Assembly (NCBI GenBank): GCA_023955225.1
Contig: JAGSGJ010000002.1
Location: 1 to 64,000 of the forward strand
Source: Sulfurovum sp.
GTDB taxonomy: Bacteria; Campylobacterota; Campylobacteria; Campylobacterales; Sulfurovaceae
DNA length: 64,000 bases
Direction of reading: 5' to 3'
Positions 24,481 to 32,838 of the stretch are shown one piece after another (position 1 is the stretch's first letter; each line of letters opens with the position of its first letter). A model generated the notes under the pieces. It saw nothing but the letters and a program-made list of their open reading frames with translations. It searched no databases and was not told the DNA's origin. The position numbers were made by a program, and so were the translations under genes.

Positions 24481-25290
24481 TTACCAAATACTATATCCAA
24501 ATTTGATACTCACTGAATTCTTTAGTTCATCTTCTATCTGATGACTGTATGAGAGTGTAGTAAACCATTTGTTATTGATCTTGTAGAAGAGGGTGGAGAT
24601 AATGGAATGTGCCGGATTATTGGTTGTAAACTTACTTTGGGCATAGCTGTACGCAAGATTGGCATAAAGATCTTTTGTAAAAAAGTATCCAGAGCCAACA
24701 TAGAAGGTATTGATATCTTGGAAAGGAGTTATGATCTCATCATCATTGATAAAAGTATGACTTGCTCCTGCAAAAACAGATAGAGAAGATTTAGGGTAAT
24801 AGACAACGGAGCTATAAAGTGTATAGTCTGTTTTGTTACCTATAAAATCGTAAGTAGGTAGTCTAACACCTACACCTAGACCTACTTTTAAAGATTTAGT
24901 GAGTTTGAATTTTCGCTTTATTTTGAGGGTTGTGTCTTGCATACCATTATCATCATCGGTGCTAAAATACCCTGTTCGTAGTGAATAGCTCCAGTTATCA
25001 AGATAATAACTGATCTGGAACTTTGTTGTATGTTGTGTATCTCTGTCAACTAGATCTTCATTGTTACTATATCCATAACCAAAACTCACATCTAAGCTCC
25101 CACTGTCCCTTTCTTCAGGAAATAGTAATGTACTGGTTGAACATCCTTTATCATTTACTTCATTGAGAAAAGGTGTATTGAGACATTGATCTATATCGTC
25201 AGGGACACCATCCATATCTTGATCTTTGCTTGATTGTGCATGACTTAATGTCAAGAGCGTTAAGCTAAGTAAAAGTATTTTAGTCATCAT
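24481..25290 (-). CDS. outer-membrane beta-barrel protein with thrombospondin-type-3-like Asp motif
   Basis: A 269-residue secreted protein. A signal peptide (MMTKILLLSLTLLTLSHA) is followed by DQDMDGVPDDIDQC, a thrombospondin type 3-like calcium-binding motif seen at the head of many envelope proteins. A beta-strand-rich domain follows, with aromatic/polar alternation and a terminal Trp. The start at 25290 (or 25287) is chosen because it begins the signal peptide and has GAGG about 9 bases upstream. The longer open frame upstream is the repeat array of the preceding gene read in another frame (MRLKTTLR units). It overlaps that gene by 11 bases. Confidence 0.75.
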   Translation of the reverse strand: MMTKILLLSLTLLTLSHAQSSKDQDMDGVPDDIDQCLNTPFLNEVNDKGCSTSTLLFPEERDSGSLDVSFGYGYSNNEDLVDRDTQHTTKFQISYYLDNWSYSLRTGYFSTDDDNGMQDTTLKIKRKFKLTKSLKVGLGVGVRLPTYDFIGNKTDYTLYSSVVYYPKSSLSVFAGASHTFINDDEIITPFQDINTFYVGSGYFFTKDLYANLAYSYAQSKFTTNNPAHSIISTLFYKINNKWFTTLSYSHQIEDELKNSVSIKFGYSIW

Positions 25291-25816
25291 TGGTTTCATC
25301 CTCAATGTGGTCTTCAGTCTCATCCTCAATGTGGTCTTCAGTCTCATCCTCAATGTGGTCTTCAGTCTCATCTTCAATATGGTCTTCAGTCTCATCTTCA
25401 ATATGATCTTCAGTTTCATTTTCTAGATGCTCTTCTGTCTCGTCTTCAATATGATCCTCAGACTCATCTTCAATGTGCTCTTCACTTTCATCTTCAATGT
25501 AGTCTTCTGCTTCACTTTTATGTCCAGAACGTACGTCATCAGTACACTCTTTTGTTGTAGAAAAAACTTTTCCTTTGTACGTACAGGTAGGATTAGCATG
25601 TTTTTGTAACTCTCTGATCGCTCGATAACTATGTTGACTTCGGGTAATCGATTTGAGTTTTGTGATGGCATCTATACGTTCTTCTTCTTGCATATGAATA
25701 ATTTCTTTTTTAAAGGCATTCATAAGCATAAAACGTTCTTCAACAGATGCATTCTGAATAGCATCAATACGTGCATCAACAGTTGCACAAAGAGGTACCA
25801 TGAGGAACAATAACAA
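25280..25816 (-). CDS. periplasmic protein with nine acidic/His octapeptide repeats
   Basis: A protein of at least 178 residues with a hydrophobic secretion-type N terminus ending CATVDA, a helical region, one CTYKGKVFSTTKEC segment, and a C-terminal array of nine EDETEDHI-like octapeptides ending TNDD. The regular Asp/Glu and His spacing suggests binding of divalent metal or a cationic partner; this is inference. A TTG at 25816 is the first conventional start but lacks a ribosome-binding site. An in-frame ATC at 25846, six bases after AGGGAGGA, would give a complete Lys/Arg-containing signal peptide. It lies in an operon behind a sensor kinase. Confidence 0.7.
   Translation of the reverse strand: MLLFLMVPLCATVDARIDAIQNASVEERFMLMNAFKKEIIHMQEEERIDAITKLKSITRSQHSYRAIRELQKHANPTCTYKGKVFSTTKECTDDVRSGHKSEAEDYIEDESEEHIEDESEDHIEDETEEHLENETEDHIEDETEDHIEDETEDHIEDETEDHIEDETEDHIEDETNDD
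25296..25511 (-). repeat. nine tandem 24-bp repeats inside the acidic-repeat gene
   Basis: A 216-base array of a 24-bp unit encoding EDETEDHI; the last five copies, at the 3' end of the gene, are nearly identical and earlier copies diverge. Because 24 is a multiple of three, gain or loss of copies would change protein length without breaking the frame. A second long frame is open through the array on the same strand. Confidence 0.9.
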
Positions 25817-25848
25817 TAGTAAGCGTTGTAAAATAAATGGTTTGATAA

Positions 25849-26898
25849 CTATTCCTCCCTCAAATGTTGAAAATGCAATATGATCTTTGTACCGCTGTTT
25901 ATCTGACTTTGAATGCTCATACCAATATTGAGTTCATTACATAACTTATTGACAATATGCAGTCCCAGACCGATGCCCCTGTCCTGTTCTTTATAGTAGC
26001 GATGCAAGACCTTATCTACATTTTTTATGCCCTTGCCTGTATCAGCTATCGTCACAGTCTCATTGGCAATAGTGACTTTGACCTCTCCGTGTACTTTATT
26101 ATATTTTGCAGCATTACTTAGTATATTATCTAAAATTCTCATAAGCAGTTCATGATTGGTCGTTTTGACTAAGTCATTTTGTTTATCGTATATATATGCC
26201 AGATCAGGATAGATATTTTGTATATTTTTCAGACGTTCTTCCACTAGTTTTGCAATGTCTACATTTTGACTTTGAGAGGGAGAATTGTGTAGAAAACATT
26301 TTAAATTGTTTTGTAAGCGTAAGAGATTGTCTATACTTTTAGAGAGTCTGGTTATATAAGCATCTTCTCCTTTTTCATCTTGAAACATTTTAATGTTCAG
26401 AACCATGGAGGTAATGGGGGTATTGAAATCATGCAGTATATCTTTAATGAATTCATCATTCAGGCGCAGTGCTTTTCTGATAGGGTTTAAGCTGTAAAAG
26501 GTAAAAAACAGTGCAACCCCTAAGAGCAGTAACGAGGCCAGAATAAATTGAAGCCAAAGTGACTGGGTGATCTCTTGTATATCTGCATGAAGTTTGTCTG
26601 CAGTATATGAGATCTTCATATAGTATTTTTTTGATTTTGGAATCGTAAAGTAGGCATGTGTTCCGTTATTGTCATAAAGTGTGTTGAGTATGTTTTCACT
26701 TTGAGGGGCAAAATCAAAAGAGTACTGTTCACATTCTAAAGAATAACTACACAGTTGCATATCTTGTAAAAGCGTATGCCTGTATTCCGTTTTTTTTGTA
26801 TGATACAATTCTATAAAAAGCAATACAAGGAGTATCTCTAAAAGAGAGAAAAAAACAAGAAAGTTTCTAAAGAGGGACTCTTTTTCATAGTTTTTCAA
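25849..26898 (-). CDS. sensor histidine kinase
   Basis: A 349-residue kinase with two transmembrane segments (about 12-32 and 115-136) enclosing a periplasmic loop of some 80 residues that holds two cysteines (CSYSLEC). The H box is ILHDFNTPIT with His156, followed by N box NILSNAAKYN, G1 DTGKGI and G2 GIGLGLHI. The start is a TTG at 26898, behind AAAGGG, overlapping the response-regulator gene by 14 bases. Signal is unknown. The operon continues to an acidic repeat protein and a barrel protein, so envelope metal or polycation sensing is a reasonable guess. Confidence 0.88.
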   Translation of the reverse strand: MKNYEKESLFRNFLVFFSLLEILLVLLFIELYHTKKTEYRHTLLQDMQLCSYSLECEQYSFDFAPQSENILNTLYDNNGTHAYFTIPKSKKYYMKISYTADKLHADIQEITQSLWLQFILASLLLLGVALFFTFYSLNPIRKALRLNDEFIKDILHDFNTPITSMVLNIKMFQDEKGEDAYITRLSKSIDNLLRLQNNLKCFLHNSPSQSQNVDIAKLVEERLKNIQNIYPDLAYIYDKQNDLVKTTNHELLMRILDNILSNAAKYNKVHGEVKVTIANETVTIADTGKGIKNVDKVLHRYYKEQDRGIGLGLHIVNKLCNELNIGMSIQSQINSGTKIILHFQHLREE

Positions 26899-27511
26899 GT
26901 ATGTACCCTTTCCCTCTGATATTTTTGATGTCGATGTCTAACTTTTGTTTTATCTTAGTGATGGCTACACGTAAAGCAGTATCTGAAATGTGATCAAGAC
27001 ATTCATAGAGTTCTTCTTTGGTGATAACTGAACCGCATTGGCATAAAAGTTTTTCAAAAATTTTAAACTGTACATTGCCTAGATCGACTATTTCTCCATT
27101 GAACCTTATGATCTGTGATTGTGGATCATACTCTAAATGTTTATAAGAAAGTGTGGATGAAGCAAATTTTGCTGCGATACGAATGAGCAGTTCTTGAGGA
27201 TCAAAAGGTTTTTTAATGTAGTCAATAGCACCTAATTTGAACCCTTCAGCCATAGAATTCATATCTGTCAATGCAGTAATGAAGATAGTAGGTGTTACAT
27301 CGTCCGCATAACGAAGAGATTTCAGAAGATCGATACCGTTACCTTCGGGAAGATTAATGTCAAGCAAATAAAGGTCATAGGTATGGTTAAAGGTTAATGC
27401 TTCTGCTTCTTCTATACTGAGTGCACAATCAACATCATATCCTTCTTTTGAGAGGAAGAGTTGTAGTGTCTCAGAGAGTATAGGGTCATCTTCAAGCAGT
27501 AGCAATTTCAT
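26885..27511 (-). CDS. OmpR-family response regulator
   Basis: A 208-residue regulator. The receiver domain has the acidic pair Glu7-Asp8-Asp9, phospho-acceptor Asp51 in LLDINLPEG, Thr in FITALT and Lys in IKKPFD. A winged-helix DNA-binding domain follows (LRVAITKIKQKL, IRGKGYIL). It is first in the operon with the kinase, acidic repeat protein and barrel protein. Two palindromes upstream (27568-27591, 27635-27649) are candidate binding sites for its own control. Confidence 0.92.
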   Translation of the reverse strand: MKLLLLEDDPILSETLQLFLSKEGYDVDCALSIEEAEALTFNHTYDLYLLDINLPEGNGIDLLKSLRYADDVTPTIFITALTDMNSMAEGFKLGAIDYIKKPFDPQELLIRIAAKFASSTLSYKHLEYDPQSQIIRFNGEIVDLGNVQFKIFEKLLCQCGSVITKEELYECLDHISDTALRVAITKIKQKLDIDIKNIRGKGYILEKL

Positions 27512-27567
27512 TGAATGTGTTTCCTTTAGTGATTGTGATAGTTTACCATAAGAAGGGTAGAAGTGTC

Positions 27568-27591
27568 GAGATGAGAATTGTTTCTCATCTC
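27568..27591. promoter_or_regulatory. 10-bp perfect inverted repeat upstream of the response regulator
   Basis: GAGATGAGAA-TTGT-TTCTCATCTC lies 57 bases before the response-regulator start. There is no T run on either side, so an operator is more likely than a terminator of the NlpC gene upstream. Confidence 0.45.
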
Positions 27592-27634
27592 AATAGATTG
27601 GTCCAGCGAAGAAACTCAATCTCTCGTTGGTTTA

Positions 27635-27649
27635 TTATGACAGTCATAA
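27635..27649. promoter_or_regulatory. 7-1-7 palindrome upstream of the response regulator
   Basis: TTATGAC-A-GTCATAA is a perfect palindrome around one base, in the same 218-base gap as the 10-bp inverted repeat. It could be a second regulator site. Confidence 0.35.
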
Positions 27650-27729
27650 CAACTTACTTTTATGCCCTTTAATATTCACATTCTATCTAGAGTAGTGTTA
27701 TTGGAGTGTTAGTAGTGTACTAACTGGGG

Positions 27730-28407
27730 TTAAACCTTTTGTGTCACCCGTCTGGCAGAGACAAATGTTTCGGCATAGCTTCCATGTGTGAGTGGTGAGA
27801 TGATGATGCCTTTCTTTTTTGAAGCAGCGTGAATGAATTTCCCATTGCCTATGTAGATGCCTACATGTGTGATAGGAATGCCTCGTTTTTTGTCTGTAAG
27901 AAAGAAGAGAAGGTCACCCTTTTGCAGCTTGTTTCTCTCTACTATTTGGCCTTTTTTAGATTGTTCCCATGCCGTTCTAGGCAGGTTGATGTTGTGCTTT
28001 TTGTAAAGATATTGCACATAGCCTGAACAGTCAAACCCTTCAGGTGTTGTACCGCCCCAAACATATTTTCCTCCGTTGAAGTACTTGGCATCTTCCAAAA
28101 GTTTTTGTTTGTCTATTTCTGAAATCTGGTAGGTTTTTCCTACTTTTTTTGCAGCTTCATGCGATTGTGCAATGCGATCCGCTCTTAGACGTGCCGATTC
28201 AGCCATACGGGCAAGATACTCTGCACGATGCAGTTCATCATAGATAGCTTGAAGTGAATACTCTGTGGCTTTTTGGTTGAGATAGGCATTTTCTGTATGT
28301 TCGATCTCTTTACTCTGAACGATATTGCCTTGCTGATCTGTAACGGTAAAGAGACTTGCCCAAGAGAATGAAAAGAGGCATAAAGAGGTAAAAAGTAGCT
28401 TGAACAT
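27730..28407 (-). CDS. NlpC/P60 peptidoglycan endopeptidase
   Basis: A 225-residue secreted hydrolase that cleaves gamma-D-Glu-diaminopimelate bonds or similar stem-peptide links. A signal peptide (MFKLLFTSLCLFSFSWA) is followed by a helical region and the NlpC/P60 domain with the catalytic Cys in GFDCSGYVQYLY, His in THVGIYIG and the third polar residue in FIHAAS. I prefer the ATG at 28407, with GGATGAGG just upstream, to one at 28419 that lacks a ribosome-binding site. It appears monocistronic. Confidence 0.9.
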   Translation of the reverse strand: MFKLLFTSLCLFSFSWASLFTVTDQQGNIVQSKEIEHTENAYLNQKATEYSLQAIYDELHRAEYLARMAESARLRADRIAQSHEAAKKVGKTYQISEIDKQKLLEDAKYFNGGKYVWGGTTPEGFDCSGYVQYLYKKHNINLPRTAWEQSKKGQIVERNKLQKGDLLFFLTDKKRGIPITHVGIYIGNGKFIHAASKKKGIIISPLTHGSYAETFVSARRVTQKV

Positions 28408-28461
28408 GACCTCATCCATATTTTTTTATACTATAGCACAAAAAATATGAATGAATGTTTT

Positions 28462-28815
28462 CTAGTGAACGGTTCCACAGAAGTTTGCATCACATCCATT
28501 GACCGCACCAGAATACATGGAGTTGTCTATGAGGAATTTCATGATACGTTCTTTACGGTCCTGGAAAAGTGAACTTTTAAGACTTGTGAGGGCTTCTGGT
28601 TTATCTTTATGTATCTTTTCAAGTTTGCCAGGCGTCTCAAAAAAGAATTCCCAGTCGTCTTCATCTACCTGTTTAGCCATATAAAATGGAGTTCCATGAC
28701 AGGAAGTACACAGCTTTTGTACAGTTCGTAATGCCTTTGTATCATACTTTTCTGCAGCATAGGAGAGTGAGCTGACAGAAGCAATGAAGAATGCAATAGT
28801 AATTATTTTTTTCAT
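28462..28815 (-). CDS. small periplasmic monoheme c-type cytochrome
   Basis: A 117-residue protein with signal peptide MKKIITIAFFIASVSSLSYA and one heme-binding CTSCH at residues 36-40. The rest, including DDWEFFFETPGKLEKIHKDKPEAL, is helical. A methionine that could serve as the distal ligand is at IMKFLIDNSMYSG. An electron-transfer role in the periplasm is likely but no partner is adjacent. The AGG-type site is 7 bases before the ATG. Confidence 0.85.
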   Translation of the reverse strand: MKKIITIAFFIASVSSLSYAAEKYDTKALRTVQKLCTSCHGTPFYMAKQVDEDDWEFFFETPGKLEKIHKDKPEALTSLKSSLFQDRKERIMKFLIDNSMYSGAVNGCDANFCGTVH

Positions 28816-28911
28816 AAAGAGACCTTTTTTAGACTTATTTTAGTGATAGATGTGTGTATTTTACGTGTAGCAGTATTTATATGCTGTTAGTAATAGGCTA
28901 TAATACGCTTC

Positions 28912-30057
28912 ATGGATCATAAAATCATCATTATAGGGGGAGGAGCAAGTGCACTGATGCTTGCTGCTTTACTACCTAAAAACACTGCTACCATCATAGA
29001 GTCTAACCCCAAGCCAGGTGCGAAGATACTGGTCTCTGGTGGAGGTAAATGTAACATCACCAATGCACTGATGGGAACTGAGTACTTTCTGGGTGATGAA
29101 AACTTTGTACAACAATCCTTAAAAAAATTTAATGAAAAGGCACTTCTGAGATGGCTGGAGAGACAAAATCTGCACCCTGTACTCAGGAAAGAAACACAGT
29201 ATTTTTGTAAAGACTCAGCGAAAGAGTTGTTGGATATTTTTGTAAAAGAGAGTAAAAAACAGACACTCTGTACCTCTGAACAAGTTTTGGAAGTCACGAA
29301 GCGTGATGAGATCTTTTATGTCAAGACGAACAAAAAAACACATACAGCTAAATCGGTGGTCGTCGCTTCGGGCGGATTGAGCTATCCTAAAATTGGTGCA
29401 AGCAGCATAGGGTATGAGATCGCAGAGTCATTTGGACATACTGTTGTGAAGACGGCACCTGCACTGGTAGGATTTACTGTACAAAAAGAGCAGTTTTTTT
29501 TTAAAGAACTCTCCGGGGTTTCGACAGATGTCAAGATACACATTGGAGATAACGTTTGTGAAGGTGCTTTACTCTTTGCACATAAGGGTATGAGTGGACC
29601 TGCTGTACTGGATGCATCTCTTTATTGGGAAAAGGGAAGGATAGAGATCGATTTTTTACCAAATTTTTCTTGGAAAAGTGTACAAGGAAGTAAAAAGCAG
29701 ATATCTTCACTCTTGCCTATGCCAAAACGCGTTACTAAGGCATTTTTGTTACAATTTCAGCTGGAAGATAAACCTTACCATCAACTTACAGTGAAAGAAC
29801 TTGAAAGTCTTCAAACGTTAAGTCACTATAGCCTTGCGCCTGCAGGTACATTTGGTTACGCTAAAGCGGAAGTTACCAAGGGTGGTGTGGAGACATATGA
29901 AGTGGACAGCAGTACAATGATGAGTAAGAAAGAAGAGGGACTTTACTTCATAGGTGAGGTCTTGGATGTAACAGGGAGACTTGGGGGTTATAACTTTCAG
30001 TGGGCATTTTCAAGTGCTTACAGTTGTGCTAAAAATGTATCTACTAGGGAAGAGTAG
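28912..30057 (+). CDS. HI0933/YhiN-family flavoprotein
   Basis: A 381-residue FAD-binding oxidoreductase of the HI0933-like (aminoacetone oxidase) family. The dinucleotide-binding motif IIIGGGASALML is at the N terminus, followed by the family motif SGGGKCNITN near residue 44 and a C-terminal GEVLDVTGRLGGYNFQWAFSSA that closes the FAD site. Substrate in vivo is unknown for most members. It is divergent from the cytochrome gene and upstream of two L,D-transpeptidase-like genes in the same direction. Confidence 0.9.
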   Translation: MDHKIIIIGGGASALMLAALLPKNTATIIESNPKPGAKILVSGGGKCNITNALMGTEYFLGDENFVQQSLKKFNEKALLRWLERQNLHPVLRKETQYFCKDSAKELLDIFVKESKKQTLCTSEQVLEVTKRDEIFYVKTNKKTHTAKSVVVASGGLSYPKIGASSIGYEIAESFGHTVVKTAPALVGFTVQKEQFFFKELSGVSTDVKIHIGDNVCEGALLFAHKGMSGPAVLDASLYWEKGRIEIDFLPNFSWKSVQGSKKQISSLLPMPKRVTKAFLLQFQLEDKPYHQLTVKELESLQTLSHYSLAPAGTFGYAKAEVTKGGVETYEVDSSTMMSKKEEGLYFIGEVLDVTGRLGGYNFQWAFSSAYSCAKNVSTREE

Positions 30058-30137
30058 TGAAAATAAGGATTGTGTGACACAAATATGACACGATGATTAT
30101 ATATTGTTTTTTTGAAGTTAAACAAAAGGGATTTATA

Positions 30138-31397
30138 GTGAAAAAATTTATAATGTTGATACTTTCGGGGGTATCTGCTATTGTATTGAGTGGATGTGGT
30201 ATGGGAACACCAGATGCTGAGGGTTGGAAATCATCTCAGAAAGATGAGTTTTTAGAGATACTGGAAACAGATAAATATGCCTCTATTTGTAATCAACAGG
30301 CACTTTATGAGAAGGTAAAAGAGAGTGAAAACTCTAAACTCATGTCTAAGTTACTTGTAGCGTATACAAATAACCTTGCCAATGGTTGTATAGATCTGGA
30401 AAGTTTCAATGAATCTCAAGAGAAAAGGGTAGAGAAGAAGGTCGCAACTTACTATGAAACATATCTGCAAGATGTTAAAGAGTCCGATATTATGCGGAAG
30501 CTTAGAGCGGGACAGAGTATAGAAGAGATATTAAAACCTTATGTACCTCAGTATGCACAGTTTTTTGATCTTAAAAAAAGATATATGCTTTTAAAGGGTG
30601 ACACAAACACTTCAAAAAAAACACTTCGTAAAATGCGTCTTAACCTGGAAAGATTGAAATTGATGAAGCCAGGCATTGGGGATAATTATGCTTTGGTAAA
30701 CGTACCTGAGTATACTGTCCGTGTGATCGATACCAATGGTACTGCTGTGGCAATGGCGGTTGTAGTAGGTCAAAGAAAAATGCAAACACCTATATTTTCT
30801 GCCAATCTCTCTTATGTGACCCTAAACCCTCAATGGGGTGTCCCGGACAGTATCGCCAGAAATGAAGTGATCCCAAAGTTGTTAAAAGATCCAGGCTATT
30901 TGGTAAGCCACAACATGGTCATACGCAAGTCTTATGACCTTGGCACACCTGAAGTAAGTCAAGATTCAGTAGATTGGGAAGCGTATCTCATTGAAGAGAA
31001 AGATAGCAAAGATATGACGTATAAGTTTATAGAAGTACCCTCGGAGAAAAATGGATTGGGACGTGTGAAGTTCATCTTCCCGAACAAACATTCTGTCTAT
31101 ATGCATGACACACAGTCAAAAAGTCTTTTTAAACGTAAAGTACGCACTTTCAGCCATGGATGTGTAAGACTTGCAAAACCAGTGATGATGTTAGATCATA
31201 TCTCAAAAAATTATACCACCAACAGTGATGAAGATGTAAAAGAGTGGTATGACTCATTGAAAACCAAGCATATGGGTCTGAGTAAAAAGTTACCTGTGCA
31301 TACTTCATATTTAACAACGTATGTTGATGAGTGTGGAGATTTGTTGGTATTTAATGATATTTATGGCTTTGACAAGTCACAAAAATTGAATTTTTAA
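30138..31397 (+). CDS. L,D-transpeptidase lipoprotein (YkuD domain)
   Basis: A 419-residue protein with a lipoprotein signal ending LSGCG, a helical N-terminal half and a YkuD domain whose catalytic site FSHGCVRLAKP is near residue 350. The domain forms 3-3 peptidoglycan cross-links or attaches proteins to peptidoglycan. The start is a GTG at 30138 with AAGGG 7 bases upstream; it begins the lipoprotein signal exactly, whereas an ATG at 30093 would put charged residues ahead of it. The layout (long N-terminal domain then YkuD) is like the YcbB/LdtD group. Confidence 0.88.
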   Translation: MKKFIMLILSGVSAIVLSGCGMGTPDAEGWKSSQKDEFLEILETDKYASICNQQALYEKVKESENSKLMSKLLVAYTNNLANGCIDLESFNESQEKRVEKKVATYYETYLQDVKESDIMRKLRAGQSIEEILKPYVPQYAQFFDLKKRYMLLKGDTNTSKKTLRKMRLNLERLKLMKPGIGDNYALVNVPEYTVRVIDTNGTAVAMAVVVGQRKMQTPIFSANLSYVTLNPQWGVPDSIARNEVIPKLLKDPGYLVSHNMVIRKSYDLGTPEVSQDSVDWEAYLIEEKDSKDMTYKFIEVPSEKNGLGRVKFIFPNKHSVYMHDTQSKSLFKRKVRTFSHGCVRLAKPVMMLDHISKNYTTNSDEDVKEWYDSLKTKHMGLSKKLPVHTSYLTTYVDECGDLLVFNDIYGFDKSQKLNF

Positions 31398-31406
31398 GAA
31401 AAAGAG

Positions 31407-32177
31407 ATGATGACAAGAGCATGGCTGATCTTAGCTGATATCCTTGTTCACCTTTTTCTATTCATCTCTCTTATTCTTTTTTATATTTACCCTCTTTCAG
31501 AGCAACACATCTCAAAGGAAGATTGCATGTCAAGAGGAGCATCAATGAACAAAGATCACTTTATCGATGTCAACCTGGAAGAGAAACTTGTTTTACTTTC
31601 AGCCAAAGTAGGGGATCCTGTCTTTATACGTATCTTTAAAGAGGAGTCACTCTTAGAAGTATGGATACGCACAGGGGCAGAGTACCAGCATTTAAAAGAC
31701 TACTTTATCTGTGCCTACTCTGGATATCTTGGACCCAAGTTACAAGAAGGTGACAGACAGTCTCCAGAAGGTTTTTATAAAATAAAAAAATATCAACTTA
31801 ATCCAAACAGCAAATACCATCTCTCCTTCAACTTAGGCTTTCCTAACGCATATGACCGTGCACATGAACGTACAGGTTCATTTTTGATGGTGCATGGAAA
31901 TTGTGTTTCTGATGGATGTTATGCTATGACGGATGAGAAGATAGAAGAGATCTATAGCTTGGTAGAAGGTGCTTTGCAAAAAGGTCAGAAGTATGTACAG
32001 GTCTATGCTTTTCCCTTCCGTATGACAGATGCAAACATGGCACTATACTCAGAGAGTGAGTGGTATGACTTTTGGGTCAATCTAAAAGAGGGGTACGACT
32101 ATTTTGAAGCAGAAAAATTGCCACCTCATGTTCAAGTAGAAGAGAAACTATACACTATACATGAAGCAAATGAATAG
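31407..32177 (+). CDS. YafK-type L,D-transpeptidase-fold protein
   Basis: A 256-residue protein with one N-terminal membrane segment (about residues 6-28) and a YkuD fold carrying HGNCVSDGCYAM, the HGxxxSxGC catalytic motif. The preceding VGDPVFIRIFKEES and GDRQSPEGFYKI blocks match the YafK family, whose studied members act on lipoprotein-peptidoglycan links or as amidases rather than as cross-linkers. It follows the other YkuD gene by 9 bases, so they are co-transcribed. Confidence 0.82.
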   Translation: MMTRAWLILADILVHLFLFISLILFYIYPLSEQHISKEDCMSRGASMNKDHFIDVNLEEKLVLLSAKVGDPVFIRIFKEESLLEVWIRTGAEYQHLKDYFICAYSGYLGPKLQEGDRQSPEGFYKIKKYQLNPNSKYHLSFNLGFPNAYDRAHERTGSFLMVHGNCVSDGCYAMTDEKIEEIYSLVEGALQKGQKYVQVYAFPFRMTDANMALYSESEWYDFWVNLKEGYDYFEAEKLPPHVQVEEKLYTIHEANE

Positions 32178-32231
32178 TCGTTTGATCATTTAAAACCTCT
32201 AATTTCTTTTTCACACACTTTTTGCTTTAAT

Positions 32232-32277
32232 AATTTAATTTTTTGTGATACAATAATTTAAGTTTTTGTGATACAAT
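32232..32277 (+). repeat. 23-bp tandem duplication carrying a promoter-like motif
   Basis: Two adjacent 23-base copies (32232-32254 and 32255-32277) differ at one base. Each ends in TTTTTGTGATACAAT, which resembles a -10 region. They lie 112 bases upstream of the next start and could double a promoter or an operator. Confidence 0.65.
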
Positions 32278-32388
32278 GAAGTATGAAGATTTGATTGAGA
32301 TGCGCATTTAGCAGAGTGTCTCTATCATTATGTTACTTCATGTTGATCATTGAAAATGATAAATTATATAATTCTAGGAGGAATAGTT

Positions 32389-32838
32389 ATGGAAAGAGTA
32401 TTTAAAGAGAAATTGGAAGAAGTTGTAATACTTCTGAATAATCCAGATGAAACTGTAATGATAAAAGAAGTTAAAGAGAAACTGGAAAAACTTCTCGCAC
32501 TTGTGAATAATCCAGAAAAAATTGAAGTGGAAAAAAGAGAAAATAAAGAGAAATTGGAAGCAGTTGTAGAACTTGTCAATAATGTGATGGTGAACCCGGA
32601 TGTTGAGGTTGAATATTGTATACCTGAAGTAAATACAACAGCAGAGACTTGTGATGTTTCTGGAGATCCTTATATACACTTGAAATATACGGCCAATGGG
32701 ACACATATAATGAAGCAAAATATACCTCTGAAACATCACTATATAAATAAAACAGCAGAAGATATAGCAAACCTTGTTACCTTCTATATTGAGCAGTTTA
32801 TTGAACAGATTGATTCTGTTGAGAACGGTGCACAGTAA
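32389..32838 (+). CDS. unrecognised protein with three coiled-coil/NNP repeats
   Basis: A 149-residue protein I do not recognise. Residues 1-70 contain three imperfect units of the form KEKLEExVxLxNN(P), predicted as short amphipathic helices. The second half is a compact mixed domain with two cysteines (EYCIPEV, ETCDV). There is no signal peptide. The ATG at 32389 follows AGGAGGA with good spacing, so it is preferred to one at 32350. It stands alone behind a duplicated promoter-like element and is followed by a 12-bp hairpin. Confidence 0.72.
   Translation: MERVFKEKLEEVVILLNNPDETVMIKEVKEKLEKLLALVNNPEKIEVEKRENKEKLEAVVELVNNVMVNPDVEVEYCIPEVNTTAETCDVSGDPYIHLKYTANGTHIMKQNIPLKHHYINKTAEDIANLVTFYIEQFIEQIDSVENGAQ

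Noticed and set aside
25291..25419. Basic MRLKTTLR-repeat N terminus of the barrel protein
   Set aside because: It is the acidic repeat array read in a second frame; the true signal peptide begins at 25290 or 25287 with its own ribosome-binding site.
25296..25511. CRISPR-like array
   Set aside because: The 24-bp units are contiguous with no spacers and encode protein; this is a coding tandem repeat.
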